A stretch of DNA of 64,000 bases from Shewanella waksmanii ATCC BAA-643 (GCF_000518805.1 NZ_JAEH01000014.1:1-64000), one strand, 5' to 3'. Positions 43,904-53,689 are shown, counted from the stretch's first letter. The notes: generated by a model not told the origin, from the sequence alone. A program made the numbers and translations.

Positions 43904-45820
43904 TTAAACTTTGAAACCTGCCACTAAACTATCAAGGCGGCGAGCCAAGTCGTTTAAATCGGCACTGGCTTGCGCAACAGCATGTGAGGTCTCCGCTGTG
44001 CGCTGAGTGATCTCACTGATTTCAGTGACATTGCGGTTAATATCTTCAACAACCGTTGATTGTTCCTCAGTCGCCGCAGCCACTTGGATATTCATATCGG
44101 TGATCGACCCAATGCGCTCACTAATCGCGGTTAGAGTTTGGCTTGCTTCATCAACGGCGAGCACACCTTCCTGACTGCGACTGCGGCTTTGAGTCATTGC
44201 CTCTACAGCGCGGCTTGCTTCTGCCTGCAAGTTATCAATCATTTTTTGCACTTCGTCAGTTGAGGCTGCAGTACGAGATGCCAGGTCACGCACTTCATCG
44301 GCCACAACTGCAAACCCACGACCCGCCTCACCAGCACGGGCTGCTTCAATAGCGGCATTAAGCGCCAATAGGTTGGTTTGATCGGATACCGCACGAATGA
44401 CGTCAAGAATACTGCCTATCGAAGTCGTGTGAGTCGCCAATGACTCAATCACCGTGCCCACCTGTTCGACATCATCAGACAGCTGGTTAATCGTGCCACG
44501 GGCGCGAGTCACTACTTCTTGTCCGGTATTAGATTCATTGTCAGCATCTTTGGCGTTGTCGGCTGCTTGAGCGGCGTTCCCCGCAATCTCATGCACCGTT
44601 GCACCCATTTCATTAATGGCGGTTACTACCATCATGGTTTGGTCTTTTTGCAACTGGCTATCATCTAAGGTTTGCTGGGCTTGGCTGGCAACCTCTTTGG
44701 CCGCCTTGCTAAGCTGCTCACTAGTATCGGTGACTTCAACAATTGACGCCTGAATCTTGGTAATAAAACTATTAAAACCCTTGGCGAGTTGCGCCAGTTC
44801 ATCGTTACCATTAACCGGTAAGCGTTGGCGCAGATCGCCTTCACCTTCACCAATATCTTGCAGCATAGCAGCAACCTTAGCGATAGGTTGGCTAACAGAG
44901 CTTGCGACTACCGAGGCAAGTAAAATAAATGCCACGGCGATGACCACAGTCCAGATTAAGATTTGATAGGCTGACTCTTGCAGTAAGGCAAAGACTTCAG
45001 CTTCAGGCACTTGTGCGACAATATACCAGTCCATTGATGGAATATAGCTGGTGGCGACAAAGGTTGATTCACCGTCAAGCTCGGTCTCCAATAAACTAAA
45101 GTCACTACGGTTTATCAGATTATTGGTTTGGCTATTTGGGTACAATGAGGCCAAAGTTGCACGGTCAATCTGGGCGGTATCTTTATGCAGTTTTACCTGC
45201 CCTTGAGCATCAACCAGATAGACAAACCCTGTTTGTTCAATTTGGAATGAATCCAGTAAGCGCACCATGTCATCAAGCGATTTAGCCAGACCCACTAGGC
45301 CACGGCCATCAGGCTCTTGATAGTTAATGAATAGCTTTACGTCGCCATTGGACTCAGTAAAGACATTGAGCATGCGCTCTTGGCGGCTATTTTTGTAATC
45401 AAAAAACCAGCTATCTTGGCCTGGGTTTAAGATACGCAAAAAACCGTCTTGGGTGTAATAAGCGGCGGTGTCACGGTCAGCGTATGAGGCTTGGGTTAAC
45501 TCATATTGCTGCTGAATGCCGCGTAATTGCTGGATCACTAAGCCTTCTTCTTCAGCTGGGCGCCCATCAATTAGCCAATCCGTTAACATTTCGCTGGTGG
45601 CGAGCTGCTCTGCGGCGTTGAATAACGTGGAGATGTCCATCTCTACTTTATTGCGGATCTGCTGCAGCATATTAGGTAGCTCAGAGTTGAGCATACGTTG
45701 TTCAACCACTTGCTTAGCGCTGCGTTGACTGAGTACTCCCACGAGTACGGTTGACAAAAACACCGCTAAGGTTACCGTCAACAATATCTTTTGTTTGATA
45801 GTTAACTTATTAAATTGCAT
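43904..45820 (-). CDS. Methyl-accepting chemotaxis protein, dCache type
   Basis: 638 residues. Transmembrane helices at about 10-28 and 285-305 bracket a periplasmic dCache sensor (about 30-280; [22 protein letters not shown] and [18 protein letters not shown] are typical). A HAMP linker (about 308-360) leads to the long cytoplasmic signalling coiled-coil. The hairpin tip carries the invariant [35 protein letters not shown] region. No C-terminal CheR-binding pentapeptide is seen. The ligand is unknown; dCache receptors often bind amino or organic acids. Confidence 0.94.
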   Translation of the reverse strand: MQFNKLTIKQKILLTVTLAVFLSTVLVGVLSQRSAKQVVEQRMLNSELPNMLQQIRNKVEMDISTLFNAAEQLATSEMLTDWLIDGRPAEEEGLVIQQLRGIQQQYELTQASYADRDTAAYYTQDGFLRILNPGQDSWFFDYKNSRQERMLNVFTESNGDVKLFINYQEPDGRGLVGLAKSLDDMVRLLDSFQIEQTGFVYLVDAQGQVKLHKDTAQIDRATLASLYPNSQTNNLINRSDFSLLETELDGESTFVATSYIPSMDWYIVAQVPEAEVFALLQESAYQILIWTVVIAVAFILLASVVASSVSQPIAKVAAMLQDIGEGEGDLRQRLPVNGNDELAQLAKGFNSFITKIQASIVEVTDTSEQLSKAAKEVASQAQQTLDDSQLQKDQTMMVVTAINEMGATVHEIAGNAAQAADNAKDADNESNTGQEVVTRARGTINQLSDDVEQVGTVIESLATHTTSIGSILDVIRAVSDQTNLLALNAAIEAARAGEAGRGFAVVADEVRDLASRTAASTDEVQKMIDNLQAEASRAVEAMTQSRSRSQEGVLAVDEASQTLTAISERIGSITDMNIQVAAATEEQSTVVEDINRNVTEISEITQRTAETSHAVAQASADLNDLARRLDSLVAGFKV

Positions 45821-46160
45821 AGTTTATTCGGCTCGCATCAAATATGTGCATTTGCTTTGGCTGCACTTAATGAGTCACTAGATGAGTGACGTTATTGTCT
45901 TACCCATCTAAGCATAGATTATTTTTGTAGAGGTATAGGTACGTGTTTCAGATATTAACTGGACGTGTAGTTAGGCTTGCTACGTCTCTTTAAGTGGCGC
46001 GGATTATGAGCAGCTTTGTAACAGAAAGCAACAGTTGTTGGTTAAAAAACTATCAATAGTTGTGAACTCGTTGGCAATAAATTGCAACAGTCTTTCGCGT
46101 TGCTGATTAGCCGGATACATGACTGCTTAGCTTTAGCGGCGGCGTTTGTGCTGAAAGGCA
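45821..46160. other. Gap between MCP and ETF-QO genes
   Basis: About 340 bp with no credible gene. It holds the MCP upstream region and a perfect AACTAT-CA-ATAGTT repeat (46048-46061). No RNA or strong promoter was recognised. Confidence 0.45.
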
Positions 46161-46188
46161 GCGACGCTATGCCGTGGCATAGCGTCGC
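46161..46188 (-). terminator. Hairpin after ETF-QO gene, probable terminator
   Basis: GCGACGCTATGCC and GGCATAGCGTCGC form a perfect 13-bp stem with a 2-nt centre, 10 bp past the ETF-QO stop. The T-run on the minus strand is weak, so efficiency is uncertain. Confidence 0.5.
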
Positions 46189-46198
46189 ATCGGGGACA

Positions 46199-47848
46199 TT
46201 ACATATTAGGGTAGTTGGGCCCACCGCCGCCTTCTGGGGTCACCCAAGTGATGTTTTGGCTCGGGTCTTTAATGTCGCAAGTCTTACAGTGAATGCAGTT
46301 TTGACTGTTGATAACAAACTTGTTTTCACCGTTCTCTTCGATGATTTCATAAACGCCTGCAGGGCAATATCGCTGCGCAGGTTCATCAAATCTCGGTAAG
46401 TTAACCGCAACCGGAATAGTGCTATCTTTTAGACGCAAGTGGCACAACTGGTCTTCTTCATGGAAGGTATTAGATAAATAAACAGAAGAGAGTTTATCAA
46501 AGCTTAACTTGCCATCAGGCTTAGGATAGTCAATCTTGCTGTAACTATTTACATCTGCCATCTGGCTGTGGTCGGGCTTTTCATCACGCAGGGTGATTGG
46601 GAACTTGCCACCAAACCAATTTTGGTCAATGTAGTTAAATGCTCCGCCCAGATACGCGCCAAACTTGTGCATTGCAGGGCCAAAGTTACGTGAGGTATAT
46701 AGCTCTTCCTGTAACCAGCTCTTTTCAAAGCGCTCTTGATAGCAATCAAGATCTTTACCACCGTCAACACCAGCATGTAGCGCATGAGAAATGGTTTCTG
46801 CGGCAAGAATGCCACTCTTCATGGCTGTGTGGGTGCCTTTAATTTTGGCAAAGTTTAACGTGCCGGCATCGCAGCCGACTATCAGGCCGCCTGGGAAGCT
46901 CATTTTAGGCAGCGAGTTGAGCCCCCCTTTGGTGATTGCTCGTGCGCCATAGCTGACTCGCTCACCACCGGTTAAGTGTTTAGCGATAGTTGGATGAGTT
47001 TTATAACGCTGGAACTCGTCAAACGGGCTTAAATGTGGGTTTTGGTAATTGAGATCAACAATCAGTCCAACTGCAACCTGATTATCTTCAAGGTGGTACA
47101 AAAAGCCGCCCCCCGATGAACCATCAACCAATGGCCAGCCGCCAGTATGGACTACTTTACCTTGATGATGCTGCTCACTAGGGATTTTCCAAATCTCTTT
47201 AAATCCGAGTCCATAGTGCTGCGGGGTCTTGCCATTATCTAGATGATACTTATCAATTAGTTGCTTGCCCAAATGGCCGCGGCAGCCTTCACTAAATACG
47301 GTGTACTTAGCGTGTAGCTCCATGCCGGGTTCATAACTATCTTTGGGTTGGCCATCTTCACCTACGCCCATATCACCGATGATGATACCTTTTACACTAC
47401 CGTCTTCGTGATATAGCAAGTCGCTTGCGGGGAAACCAGGGAAGATTTCAACGCCCAAGGCTTCAGCTTGTTCCGCTAACCAACGAGCAAGGTTACCGAC
47501 ACTGATAATATAGTTACCATCGTTATGCATGGTTTTTGGAATAAAGGCATTGGGCATTGCGCGAGAAGCCGTTTCTGAACTGAGCATGTGCAGCTCGTCG
47601 TCGGTCACCGGTGTTAGTAGCGGTGCGCCGCGTTCTTGCCAATCATCAAATAATTCAGACAATACTTTGGGCTCAAATACCGCACCAGATAAGATGTGGG
47701 CGCCGACTTCCGAGCCTTTTTCTACCACACAAACGGTCAGCTCTTTATTGCTGTCTTGGGCGATCTGCATCAGCCGACATGCTGTTGCAAGACCGGAAGG
47801 GCCTGCTCCGACGATAACTACGTCGAACTCCATTGATTCGCGTTCCAT
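46199..47848 (-). CDS. Electron-transfer flavoprotein-ubiquinone oxidoreductase
   Basis: About 549 residues. ETF-QO takes electrons from electron-transfer flavoprotein and reduces ubiquinone at the membrane. An N-terminal FAD Rossmann motif VVIVGAGPSGLATACRL, the VEKGSEVGAHILSGAVFEP block, the membrane-associated middle, and the C-terminal [4Fe-4S] ligands CIHCKTCDIKDPSQNITWV with a second Cys upstream (YCPAGVYEI) are all present. The ATG at 47848 is preferred over the GTG directly before it; an ATG at 47833 is also possible. Gene symbol is left empty because ETF-QO naming varies. It is monocistronic, divergent from moaA. Confidence 0.95.
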   Translation of the reverse strand: MERESMEFDVVIVGAGPSGLATACRLMQIAQDSNKELTVCVVEKGSEVGAHILSGAVFEPKVLSELFDDWQERGAPLLTPVTDDELHMLSSETASRAMPNAFIPKTMHNDGNYIISVGNLARWLAEQAEALGVEIFPGFPASDLLYHEDGSVKGIIIGDMGVGEDGQPKDSYEPGMELHAKYTVFSEGCRGHLGKQLIDKYHLDNGKTPQHYGLGFKEIWKIPSEQHHQGKVVHTGGWPLVDGSSGGGFLYHLEDNQVAVGLIVDLNYQNPHLSPFDEFQRYKTHPTIAKHLTGGERVSYGARAITKGGLNSLPKMSFPGGLIVGCDAGTLNFAKIKGTHTAMKSGILAAETISHALHAGVDGGKDLDCYQERFEKSWLQEELYTSRNFGPAMHKFGAYLGGAFNYIDQNWFGGKFPITLRDEKPDHSQMADVNSYSKIDYPKPDGKLSFDKLSSVYLSNTFHEEDQLCHLRLKDSTIPVAVNLPRFDEPAQRYCPAGVYEIIEENGENKFVINSQNCIHCKTCDIKDPSQNITWVTPEGGGGPNYPNM

Positions 47849-48041
47849 CACTCCACCTCTTTGTTGCGTCCCCCGATTGAAACGGGTGTTTTAGTTTGTA
47901 TGCTCACCTTACCTGAAAAACCAAAGATAGCACAGAGTTTAGGCAGTGCTTGAGTGCAAATTTTGTCGATTAGCCTTCGTGAGCGGTGTCACAAAAAATT
48001 AACGGTTATTGGGGCTAGCGCAACTATTTTGCCGTTTTTAC

Positions 48042-48071
48042 TTCCAGCATATGCCGAAATCTGCCTATAAT
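48042..48071 (+). promoter_or_regulatory. moaA promoter
   Basis: TATAAT at 48066-48071 is a perfect -10 box, with a weak -35 (TTCCAG) about 18 bp upstream. A start near 48078 coincides with the first base of the Moco riboswitch, supporting the call. Confidence 0.55.
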
Positions 48072-48078
48072 TGACCTT

Positions 48079-48194
48079 GACGGTTCTCCGAGCTTTTAGT
48101 CCTACGTCTCCATGATATGGACTGTTAGCCGTGGCAATAACGCCACCGGGGTGAGAAAAGAAATTGACTCACCTCCCCTTACTTGGAAAGGTGA
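48079..48194 (+). ncRNA. Moco riboswitch (MoCo RNA motif) with expression platform
   Basis: The leader holds hallmark Moco-motif segments: CTCCGAGC (48086-48093), TCCTACGTCTCC, GGACTGTTAGCCGTGGC and GCCACCGGGG. A basal stem CTCCG/CGGGG is possible. Downstream, CTCACC (48168-48173) can pair with upstream GGTGAG (48150-48155). The overlapping TCACCT (48169-48174) can instead pair with the moaA ribosome-binding site AGGTGA (48189-48194). This gives a translation switch in which Moco binding should turn moaA off. Known family; the platform reading is inference. Confidence 0.85.
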
Positions 48195-48196
48195 TC

Positions 48197-49177
48197 ATGT
48201 CTCAACTACAAGACAATTTTGGTCGAAGATTTCACTATTTGCGAATGTCAGTCACTGACGTTTGTAATTTCAAATGTACCTACTGCCTCCCCGATGGCTA
48301 CCGCCCAGATGGTAAGCCCAAGTTTCTTGATCTCAATGAAATTGAAAACTTAGTCGGCGCGTTTGCAGAGGTCGGCACGAAAAAAATCCGTATCACGGGT
48401 GGTGAGCCTACGCTGCGTAAGGATTTTAGCGATATCATTCGCATTGTTGCTGATAACGGCAATATTGACACTATCGCCACAACTACCAATGGTTATCGCT
48501 TAGAAAAGCATGCCAAAGAGTGGTTTGATGCTGGCTTACGTCGTATAAATGTGTCGGTCGATAGCCTAGACCCACGCATGTTTTATCAAATCACCGGTGA
48601 GAATAAATTTGATGAAGTGATGCGCGGTATTGATGCTGCGCTGGATGCGGGCTTTGAGCGAGTTAAGATTAATGCGGTATTACTTAAAGATCTTAACGAC
48701 AAAGACCTACCGCGCTTCTTACATTGGATTAAAAATACCCCCATTGATTTGCGTTTCATTGAGTTAATGGAAACCGGTCTCGGGCGTGAATATTTCCAAG
48801 CACACCATTTAGCTGGTGCCGATATTAAGTCGCGTTTGTATGCGGAAGGTTGGCAGATGGATCGCCCTGCAGCAGATGATGGTCCTGCGCAAAACTTTAG
48901 TCATCACGACTATAAAGGGCGTATTGGATTGATTATGCCGTACGAGAAGAACTTCTGCGCCAGCTGTAACCGCCTGCGAGTATCGGCTAAAGGTAAACTG
49001 CACCTGTGCTTATTTACCGAAAATGGCCTCGATCTGCGCGACCTTTTACAGCATAACGATCAACGAGCTGAGTTGGTTGAACGCTTACACGGTCAATTAG
49101 CCCAGAAAAAAGAAACCCATTTCTTGCACGATGGCATCACTGGCGTGACCAAGCATTTAGCCTCTATTGGCGGCTAA
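48197..49177 (+). CDS. moaA: GTP 3',8-cyclase MoaA
   Basis: About 326 residues. MoaA, a radical SAM enzyme, starts molybdopterin synthesis by rearranging GTP. The SAM cluster motif is CNFKCTYC (Cys23, 27, 30), followed by KIRITGGEPTLRKD, and the C-terminal cluster ligands lie in NFCASCNRLRVSAKGKLHLCLF. It is shorter than E. coli MoaA at the C-terminus in sequence but ends in a normal way (SIGG). The ATG at 48197 has AAGGTGA upstream, the site masked by the riboswitch; a frame from 48164 overlaps the switch and is rejected. First gene of the moaABCDE-modABC run. Confidence 0.96.
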   Translation: MSQLQDNFGRRFHYLRMSVTDVCNFKCTYCLPDGYRPDGKPKFLDLNEIENLVGAFAEVGTKKIRITGGEPTLRKDFSDIIRIVADNGNIDTIATTTNGYRLEKHAKEWFDAGLRRINVSVDSLDPRMFYQITGENKFDEVMRGIDAALDAGFERVKINAVLLKDLNDKDLPRFLHWIKNTPIDLRFIELMETGLGREYFQAHHLAGADIKSRLYAEGWQMDRPAADDGPAQNFSHHDYKGRIGLIMPYEKNFCASCNRLRVSAKGKLHLCLFTENGLDLRDLLQHNDQRAELVERLHGQLAQKKETHFLHDGITGVTKHLASIGG

Positions 49178-49268
49178 CTTGGTGCTGGGCAAGTCTGCTT
49201 GTCCAGCAATCTGCCTGCTATTGGCACTCTTCATTGTTTAATACCAAATCTATTGCGAGACATTAGCT

Positions 49269-49787
49269 ATGGGACATTGTAATACGACTGAGTTTAAACC
49301 ACTCAATATCGCGGTCTTAACCTTGTCTGATTCACGGGATTTAAGCCAAGATACTTCGGGACAATTTTTACAAGATGCGCTACTTGAAGCGGGGCACAAG
49401 CTTGCTGCAAGACAATTAATCAAAGATGATAAGTATCAGATTAGATCGGTGATTTCGCAGTGGGTTGCTGATGAAAGTGTGCAAGTGATTGTGACAACAG
49501 GTGGTACAGGCTTTACCCCAAGAGACAACACGCCGGAAGCGGTAAAGCCACTGTTCGATCGTGAAATTGAAGGTTTTGGTGAGCTCTTTAGACACATTAC
49601 CTACACCGAACTGGGGACCTCCACGGTACAGTCAAGAGCGCTGGGCGGCTTTGCCAATCAGACTGCTATTTTCTGTTTGCCAGGTTCCACTGGCGCATGC
49701 CGTACCGGTTGGAACAATATTATTAAAGAGCAGCTTGATGCAACCCATCGACCCTGCAATTTCGTGATGCATGTCAAGCAGGTGTAA
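49269..49787 (+). CDS. moaB: Molybdenum cofactor biosynthesis protein MoaB
   Basis: 172 residues of the MogA/MoaB fold. LNIAVLTLSDSRDLSQDTSG, VIVTTGGTGFTPRDNTPEAV and FCLPGSTGACRTGWNNII are the molybdopterin-binding blocks. MoaB is linked to adenylation or metal-insertion chemistry; E. coli MoaB itself lacks clear activity, and here MogA is not seen in the window, so MoaB may take that role. It sits between moaA and moaC with about 90 bp and 70 bp gaps. Confidence 0.93.
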   Translation: MGHCNTTEFKPLNIAVLTLSDSRDLSQDTSGQFLQDALLEAGHKLAARQLIKDDKYQIRSVISQWVADESVQVIVTTGGTGFTPRDNTPEAVKPLFDREIEGFGELFRHITYTELGTSTVQSRALGGFANQTAIFCLPGSTGACRTGWNNIIKEQLDATHRPCNFVMHVKQV

Positions 49788-49799
49788 TCGTTTTACACC
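49781..49799 (+). promoter_or_regulatory. Hairpin at moaB stop
   Basis: GGTGTAA (including the moaB stop) pairs with TTACACC, and a CGATAATATCG palindrome follows. No strong T-run, so it is more likely to affect mRNA processing than to end transcription. Confidence 0.35.
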
Positions 49800-49859
49800 G
49801 ATAATATCGGCTACACTGCTACAGCCGCGAATCGACAACTATTTAAGGTTTAACAACTC

Positions 49860-50336
49860 ATGAGTAATGAATTTACCCATATTAATGCAGACGGTAATGC
49901 CCACATGGTGGATGTGACCGAGAAGAATGTCACCGAACGTGAAGCCCGTGCGGAAGCATTTATTGAGATGGCCCCAGAAACGCTGCAAATGATCATGAGC
50001 GGCGCTCACCATAAGGGAGATGTGTTTGCGACTGCGCGTATCGCCGGTATTCAAGCGGCAAAGAAAACCTCAGATCTGATTCCACTGTGTCACCCACTGA
50101 TGCTCACTAAAGTTGAAGTGGATTTAGAAGCACAGCCTGAACATAACCGCGTACGTATCACCAGTTTGTGCAAGCTATCGGGGAAAACCGGCGTAGAGAT
50201 GGAAGCATTAACTGCAGCCTCTGTCGCGGCATTGACCATTTATGATATGTGTAAAGCTGTGCAGAAAGATATGATCATTTCCCAGACACGGTTAACAGAA
50301 AAGCGTGGCGGAAAGTCAGGCCACTTTAAAGCGTAA
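49860..50336 (+). CDS. moaC: Cyclic pyranopterin monophosphate synthase MoaC
   Basis: 158 residues, the usual length. MoaC finishes cyclic pyranopterin monophosphate formation from the MoaA product. Conserved blocks are [15 protein letters not shown] near the start, [28 protein letters not shown] (catalytic His and Lys region), [24 protein letters not shown] and KRGGKSGH. It is followed by moaD after 18 bp. Confidence 0.97.
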   Translation: MSNEFTHINADGNAHMVDVTEKNVTEREARAEAFIEMAPETLQMIMSGAHHKGDVFATARIAGIQAAKKTSDLIPLCHPLMLTKVEVDLEAQPEHNRVRITSLCKLSGKTGVEMEALTAASVAALTIYDMCKAVQKDMIISQTRLTEKRGGKSGHFKA

Positions 50337-50354
50337 TTGCCAAGGTATAGATAG

Positions 50355-50606
50355 ATGATAAATGTATTGTTTTTTGCTCAAGTACGGGAATTATTAGGTG
50401 AAGGTAATGTGAGTGTAGAAGCTAACGATACCAATAACACCGCCGAAGGCCTACGTGCACAACTTGCCGCCAAAGACGACAAGTGGGGCAAAGTGCTCGC
50501 GTCAGATAAGCTTTTAGTTGCCGTGAACCAGACGATCAGTAGCTGGGATACCCCGGTGCAAGACGGCGACGAAGTGGCATTTTTCCCGCCGGTAACAGGA
50601 GGCTAA
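50355..50606 (+). CDS. moaD: Molybdopterin synthase small subunit MoaD
   Basis: 83 residues, beta-grasp ubiquitin-like fold ending in the essential Gly-Gly (VAFFPPVTGG). MoeB adenylates that terminus so that a thiocarboxylate can form, and it then gives sulfur to MoaE-bound precursor. The moaE ATG lies two bases after the moaD stop codon ends. Confidence 0.96.
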   Translation: MINVLFFAQVRELLGEGNVSVEANDTNNTAEGLRAQLAAKDDKWGKVLASDKLLVAVNQTISSWDTPVQDGDEVAFFPPVTGG

Positions 50607-50607
50607 T

Positions 50608-51075
50608 ATGACCTCTAAACTGAATGTGGTTCGGGTACAAACCGAAGACTTTAGTGTCGCAGATGAATATGGCTTGATTGCTGCTGACAACAGTGATGGC
50701 GCAGCAGTAACCTTCGTAGGTAAGGTGCGTGATTTTAATGATGGCAGTGTTGTCACTGACTTAACATTAGAGCACTATCCTGGCATGACCGAAGCGGTAC
50801 TTAATCAAATTGCAGCAGAAGCACGCGAGCGTTGGCCACTCAATAATGTCACCATTATTCACCGCGTTGGCACCATGGCGCTAGGCGAGCAAATTGTGTT
50901 TATTGGTGTCACCAGTGCCCACCGCAAAGCGGCGTTTGCTGCCTGTGAGTTTCTGATTGATTTCTTGAAAACCAAAGCGCCGTTTTGGAAGCTAGAAGCC
51001 GGTGATCAAGGAGCCAATTGGGTTGAGGCTAAAGACGCCGACGAACAAGCTGCAAAAATGTGGCAAAAAGACTAA
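50608..51075 (+). CDS. moaE: Molybdopterin synthase catalytic subunit MoaE
   Basis: 155 residues. MoaE binds cyclic pyranopterin monophosphate and receives two sulfurs from MoaD. Blocks are GAAVTFVGKVRDFNDGSVVTDLTLEHYPGM, HRVGTMALGEQIVFIGVTSAHRKAAFAACEFLIDFLKTKAPFWK (active-site Lys and His) and NWVEA. It follows moaD at once, and modA starts about 20 bp later, so the whole moa-mod block may be one transcript. Confidence 0.97.
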   Translation: MTSKLNVVRVQTEDFSVADEYGLIAADNSDGAAVTFVGKVRDFNDGSVVTDLTLEHYPGMTEAVLNQIAAEARERWPLNNVTIIHRVGTMALGEQIVFIGVTSAHRKAAFAACEFLIDFLKTKAPFWKLEAGDQGANWVEAKDADEQAAKMWQKD

Positions 51076-51096
51076 ACCTTGGGAGTTGTCGCCATT

Positions 51097-51906
51097 GTGG
51101 TGAAATCATTGCTAGGCTCAATTAAGCACGCGCTAGTGGCGTTAACGATATGGATGAGCTGCAGCTTGTCAGCCGCCTTTGCCGCTGATATGCCTGCCAT
51201 TGCGGCGGCGGCCAATATCAAGTTTGCCTTGGATGAAGTGCATCAGGCATTTACCCAAGATACGGGCAAACGAGTGCGGATCTCCTATGGGTCGTCGGGT
51301 AACTTTGTTGCTCAAATACGCCATGGCGCGCCTTTTGAACTGTTTTTATCGGCAGATGAACGATACATCAAACAGTTGAAAAGCCTTGGAGTCACGACTA
51401 GCGAAGGCTCCTTGTATGCGATTGGTCGATTGGCGCTCGCCGCCCCTAAGTCATCGACGCTAACACTCGACAGTGAGCTTAAAGGATTGCAGCAGATGAT
51501 TGCGGACGGCAGTTTGCGCCGCTTTGCCATTGCTAACCCTGAGCATGCTCCTTACGGTGCACGGGCCAAAGAAATCCTACTCAAACAAGGTTTATGGCAA
51601 GCAATCGAGCCTAAGCTCATATTTGGCGAAAATGTCTCTCAAGCCGCGCAATTTGCACTCAGTGGTTCAACACAAGGTGGAATTGTGGCGCTTTCTTTAG
51701 CCATCGCACCGCAGTTCAAAGCCAATGCGCACTATGTGGCCCTGCCTGAATCCATGCACTCGCCGATGTTGCAGCGTATGGTACTGACGGAAAAAGCGGG
51801 GGAGACCGCCAAGCAGTTCTATCAATACTTGCAAAGCCCTCGTGCTGGCGAGATTTTCGTTAAGTACGGCTTTGGTTTGCCAGACAAACCAACCGCAGAG
51901 GATTAA
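51097..51906 (+). CDS. modA: Molybdate ABC transporter substrate-binding protein ModA
   Basis: About 269 residues. A signal peptide (about 1-27, ending AAFAADM) leads to a periplasmic molybdate-binding fold: VRISYGSSGNFVAQIRHGAPFELFLSADERY, IANPEHAPYGARAKE and SAQFALSGSTQGGIVALSLA. It delivers molybdate or tungstate to ModBC. The likely start is the GTG at 51097 with GGGAG upstream; a TTG at 51079 is also open. It is fused to the moa operon by position. Confidence 0.95.
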   Translation: MVKSLLGSIKHALVALTIWMSCSLSAAFAADMPAIAAAANIKFALDEVHQAFTQDTGKRVRISYGSSGNFVAQIRHGAPFELFLSADERYIKQLKSLGVTTSEGSLYAIGRLALAAPKSSTLTLDSELKGLQQMIADGSLRRFAIANPEHAPYGARAKEILLKQGLWQAIEPKLIFGENVSQAAQFALSGSTQGGIVALSLAIAPQFKANAHYVALPESMHSPMLQRMVLTEKAGETAKQFYQYLQSPRAGEIFVKYGFGLPDKPTAED

Positions 51907-51909
51907 GGT

Positions 51910-52590
51910 ATGGATTGGCAAGCATTAATGCTTTCAATCAAGCTTAGTACTGTCACAGTACTGATCTTAATTCCGTTTTCCATCATTGTGAGTCGGTTCT
52001 TGGCTTATCGTCAGTTTAAAGGTAAGTCTTGGGTTGAGGCGCTGATTATGGTGCCGTTAGTGCTGCCTCCAACCGTTATTGGCTATTACCTGTTAGTTGG
52101 CTTGGGCAGTCAATCTTGGCTTGGCCAATGGATTGAACGGCTATTTGGTCAGCAACTGGTCTTTAGCTTTGCTGGTCTGGTGGTGGCTTCGGTGATTGTT
52201 AATATTCCTTTCGCCATCCAACCTATTCAACGTGCATTTGAAGCGGTACCTGAAGATGTGCGAGACGCGGCTGCATGCTGCGGCATGAGCCCACTAAAGG
52301 CACTGTTTAAAATTGAGATTCCTTTGGTTTGGCCGGGGGTGTTAACCGCATTAGTATTGTGCTTTTCCCATGTACTCGGTGAGTTTGGTGTGGTGTTAAT
52401 GATGGGTGGCAATATTGAGGGCGAAACTAAAACCATCGCTATCTCAATATATGACAGCGTACAGGCATTTGACTTTGCCAGTGCCGGTCAGATGTCGTTG
52501 GTGTTGTTGGTCTTTGCGATTACGGCGTTGGCGTTAACGACCAGTATGTCCCGCAGAATGGGAGGCGCCCGTGGCACAACAGGTCGCTGA
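51910..52590 (+). CDS. modB: Molybdate ABC transporter permease ModB
   Basis: 226 residues with five or so membrane helices. The EAA coupling loop is visible as EDVRDAAACCGMSPLKALFKIEIPLVWPGV. ALIMVPLVLPPTVIGYYLL and HVLGEFGVVLMMGGNIEGET are ModB signatures. It forms the inner-membrane channel of the molybdate importer. It begins three bases after modA and overlaps modC by about 20 bp, so modABC is translated as a unit. Confidence 0.95.
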   Translation: MDWQALMLSIKLSTVTVLILIPFSIIVSRFLAYRQFKGKSWVEALIMVPLVLPPTVIGYYLLVGLGSQSWLGQWIERLFGQQLVFSFAGLVVASVIVNIPFAIQPIQRAFEAVPEDVRDAAACCGMSPLKALFKIEIPLVWPGVLTALVLCFSHVLGEFGVVLMMGGNIEGETKTIAISIYDSVQAFDFASAGQMSLVLLVFAITALALTTSMSRRMGGARGTTGR

Positions 52591-53689
52591 TCTACACTGC
52601 AATATTTCCCAGCAAAAATTCATTAAACTTGAAGCTGAATTTACCTGTAAAGCAGGGGAGTTGCTGGCTGTTGTTGGTCCTTCTGGTGGCGGTAAGTCAA
52701 CTTTACTGCGCATGATTGCCGGGCTCAATAAACCACAGCAAGGCGAGATTAGCTATGGTGAGCAAGTTTGGTTTAGCTCCAGCAGTAAACAGTTTTTAAC
52801 TCCACAACAACGTCACCTAGGTTATGTGCCTCAGCATTTTGGTTTATTTCCTAACCTGAGTGCCTTAGACAATGTGATTGCTGCGCTTGACCATATCCCC
52901 AAAAGCGAACGTGAAACTCGAGCCAGAACTTGGCTAGAGCGGGTTAATTTGCATGGTCTACCCGAGCGCTTACCCGCCAACCTTTCTGGCGGTCAACGTC
53001 AGCGTGTGGCGCTGGCACGTGCTTTGGCCCGTGAACCGTCGGTGTTGTTGCTTGATGAACCTTTTAGTGCGGTAGACAGAGAAACCCGTGAGCGCTTGTA
53101 CCTTGAGTTAGCCCGCTTAAAAGAGCAGTTGTCGATACCTGTGATTATGGTTACCCATGATTTAAACGAAGCCATGCTGCTGGCCGACAAGATGATTCTG
53201 ATCAGCCAAGGTAAGTTGTTGCAGCAAGGGGCGCCGCGAGAAGTGCTCACTAAGCCACGCAATGAAGCGGTGGCCAAGCAGATGGGTCTGAGAAACATTT
53301 TTGATGCGCATGTCGTGGCGCAAGAAACCGAGCGGAAAATTACTTGGCTTAAGTTTGGCGAGCACCTAATAGCTGCCAGCTATATTGACCAACTTGATGT
53401 TGGAACTAAAGTGCGTTGGGTGATCCCCAATCAAGGGGTACGATTTAACTCCATTACCAAGGGACGTTTGTGCCGCAGTTTCAATAAGCTCGACATTAGC
53501 ATAGATTCGATGTTGGTCATGGGCGAGTCAGTGCGCATTGTGGCCAGTATGCAAGGGGTTAAACATCAGCTCAATGCCGAAGTGCCATTGCACTTAGCGC
53601 AAAAGCTAAATTTAGCACCGGGTGTAGCAACTGAAGTTGCACTTAAATCAGAGCTTATTCAAATACTTGAAACCGACTCTGCTAGCTAG
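52571..53689 (+). CDS. modC: Molybdate ABC transporter ATPase ModC
   Basis: 372 residues. Walker A GPSGGGKST (36-44), Q-loop region, signature LSGGQRQR (138-145), Walker B VLLLDEP followed by the H-loop HDLNEAM. The C-terminal about 100 residues form a MOP/TOBE-type domain that binds molybdate and regulates transport. It powers ModB. GTG start at 52571 with GGAGG upstream, inside the end of modB. Confidence 0.95.
   Translation: MAQQVADLHCNISQQKFIKLEAEFTCKAGELLAVVGPSGGGKSTLLRMIAGLNKPQQGEISYGEQVWFSSSSKQFLTPQQRHLGYVPQHFGLFPNLSALDNVIAALDHIPKSERETRARTWLERVNLHGLPERLPANLSGGQRQRVALARALAREPSVLLLDEPFSAVDRETRERLYLELARLKEQLSIPVIMVTHDLNEAMLLADKMILISQGKLLQQGAPREVLTKPRNEAVAKQMGLRNIFDAHVVAQETERKITWLKFGEHLIAASYIDQLDVGTKVRWVIPNQGVRFNSITKGRLCRSFNKLDISIDSMLVMGESVRIVASMQGVKHQLNAEVPLHLAQKLNLAPGVATEVALKSELIQILETDSAS

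Noticed and set aside
46082..46399. 105-residue open frame opposite the ETF-QO gene end
   Set aside because: It runs antisense over the conserved iron-sulfur tail of ETF-QO and the terminator hairpin.
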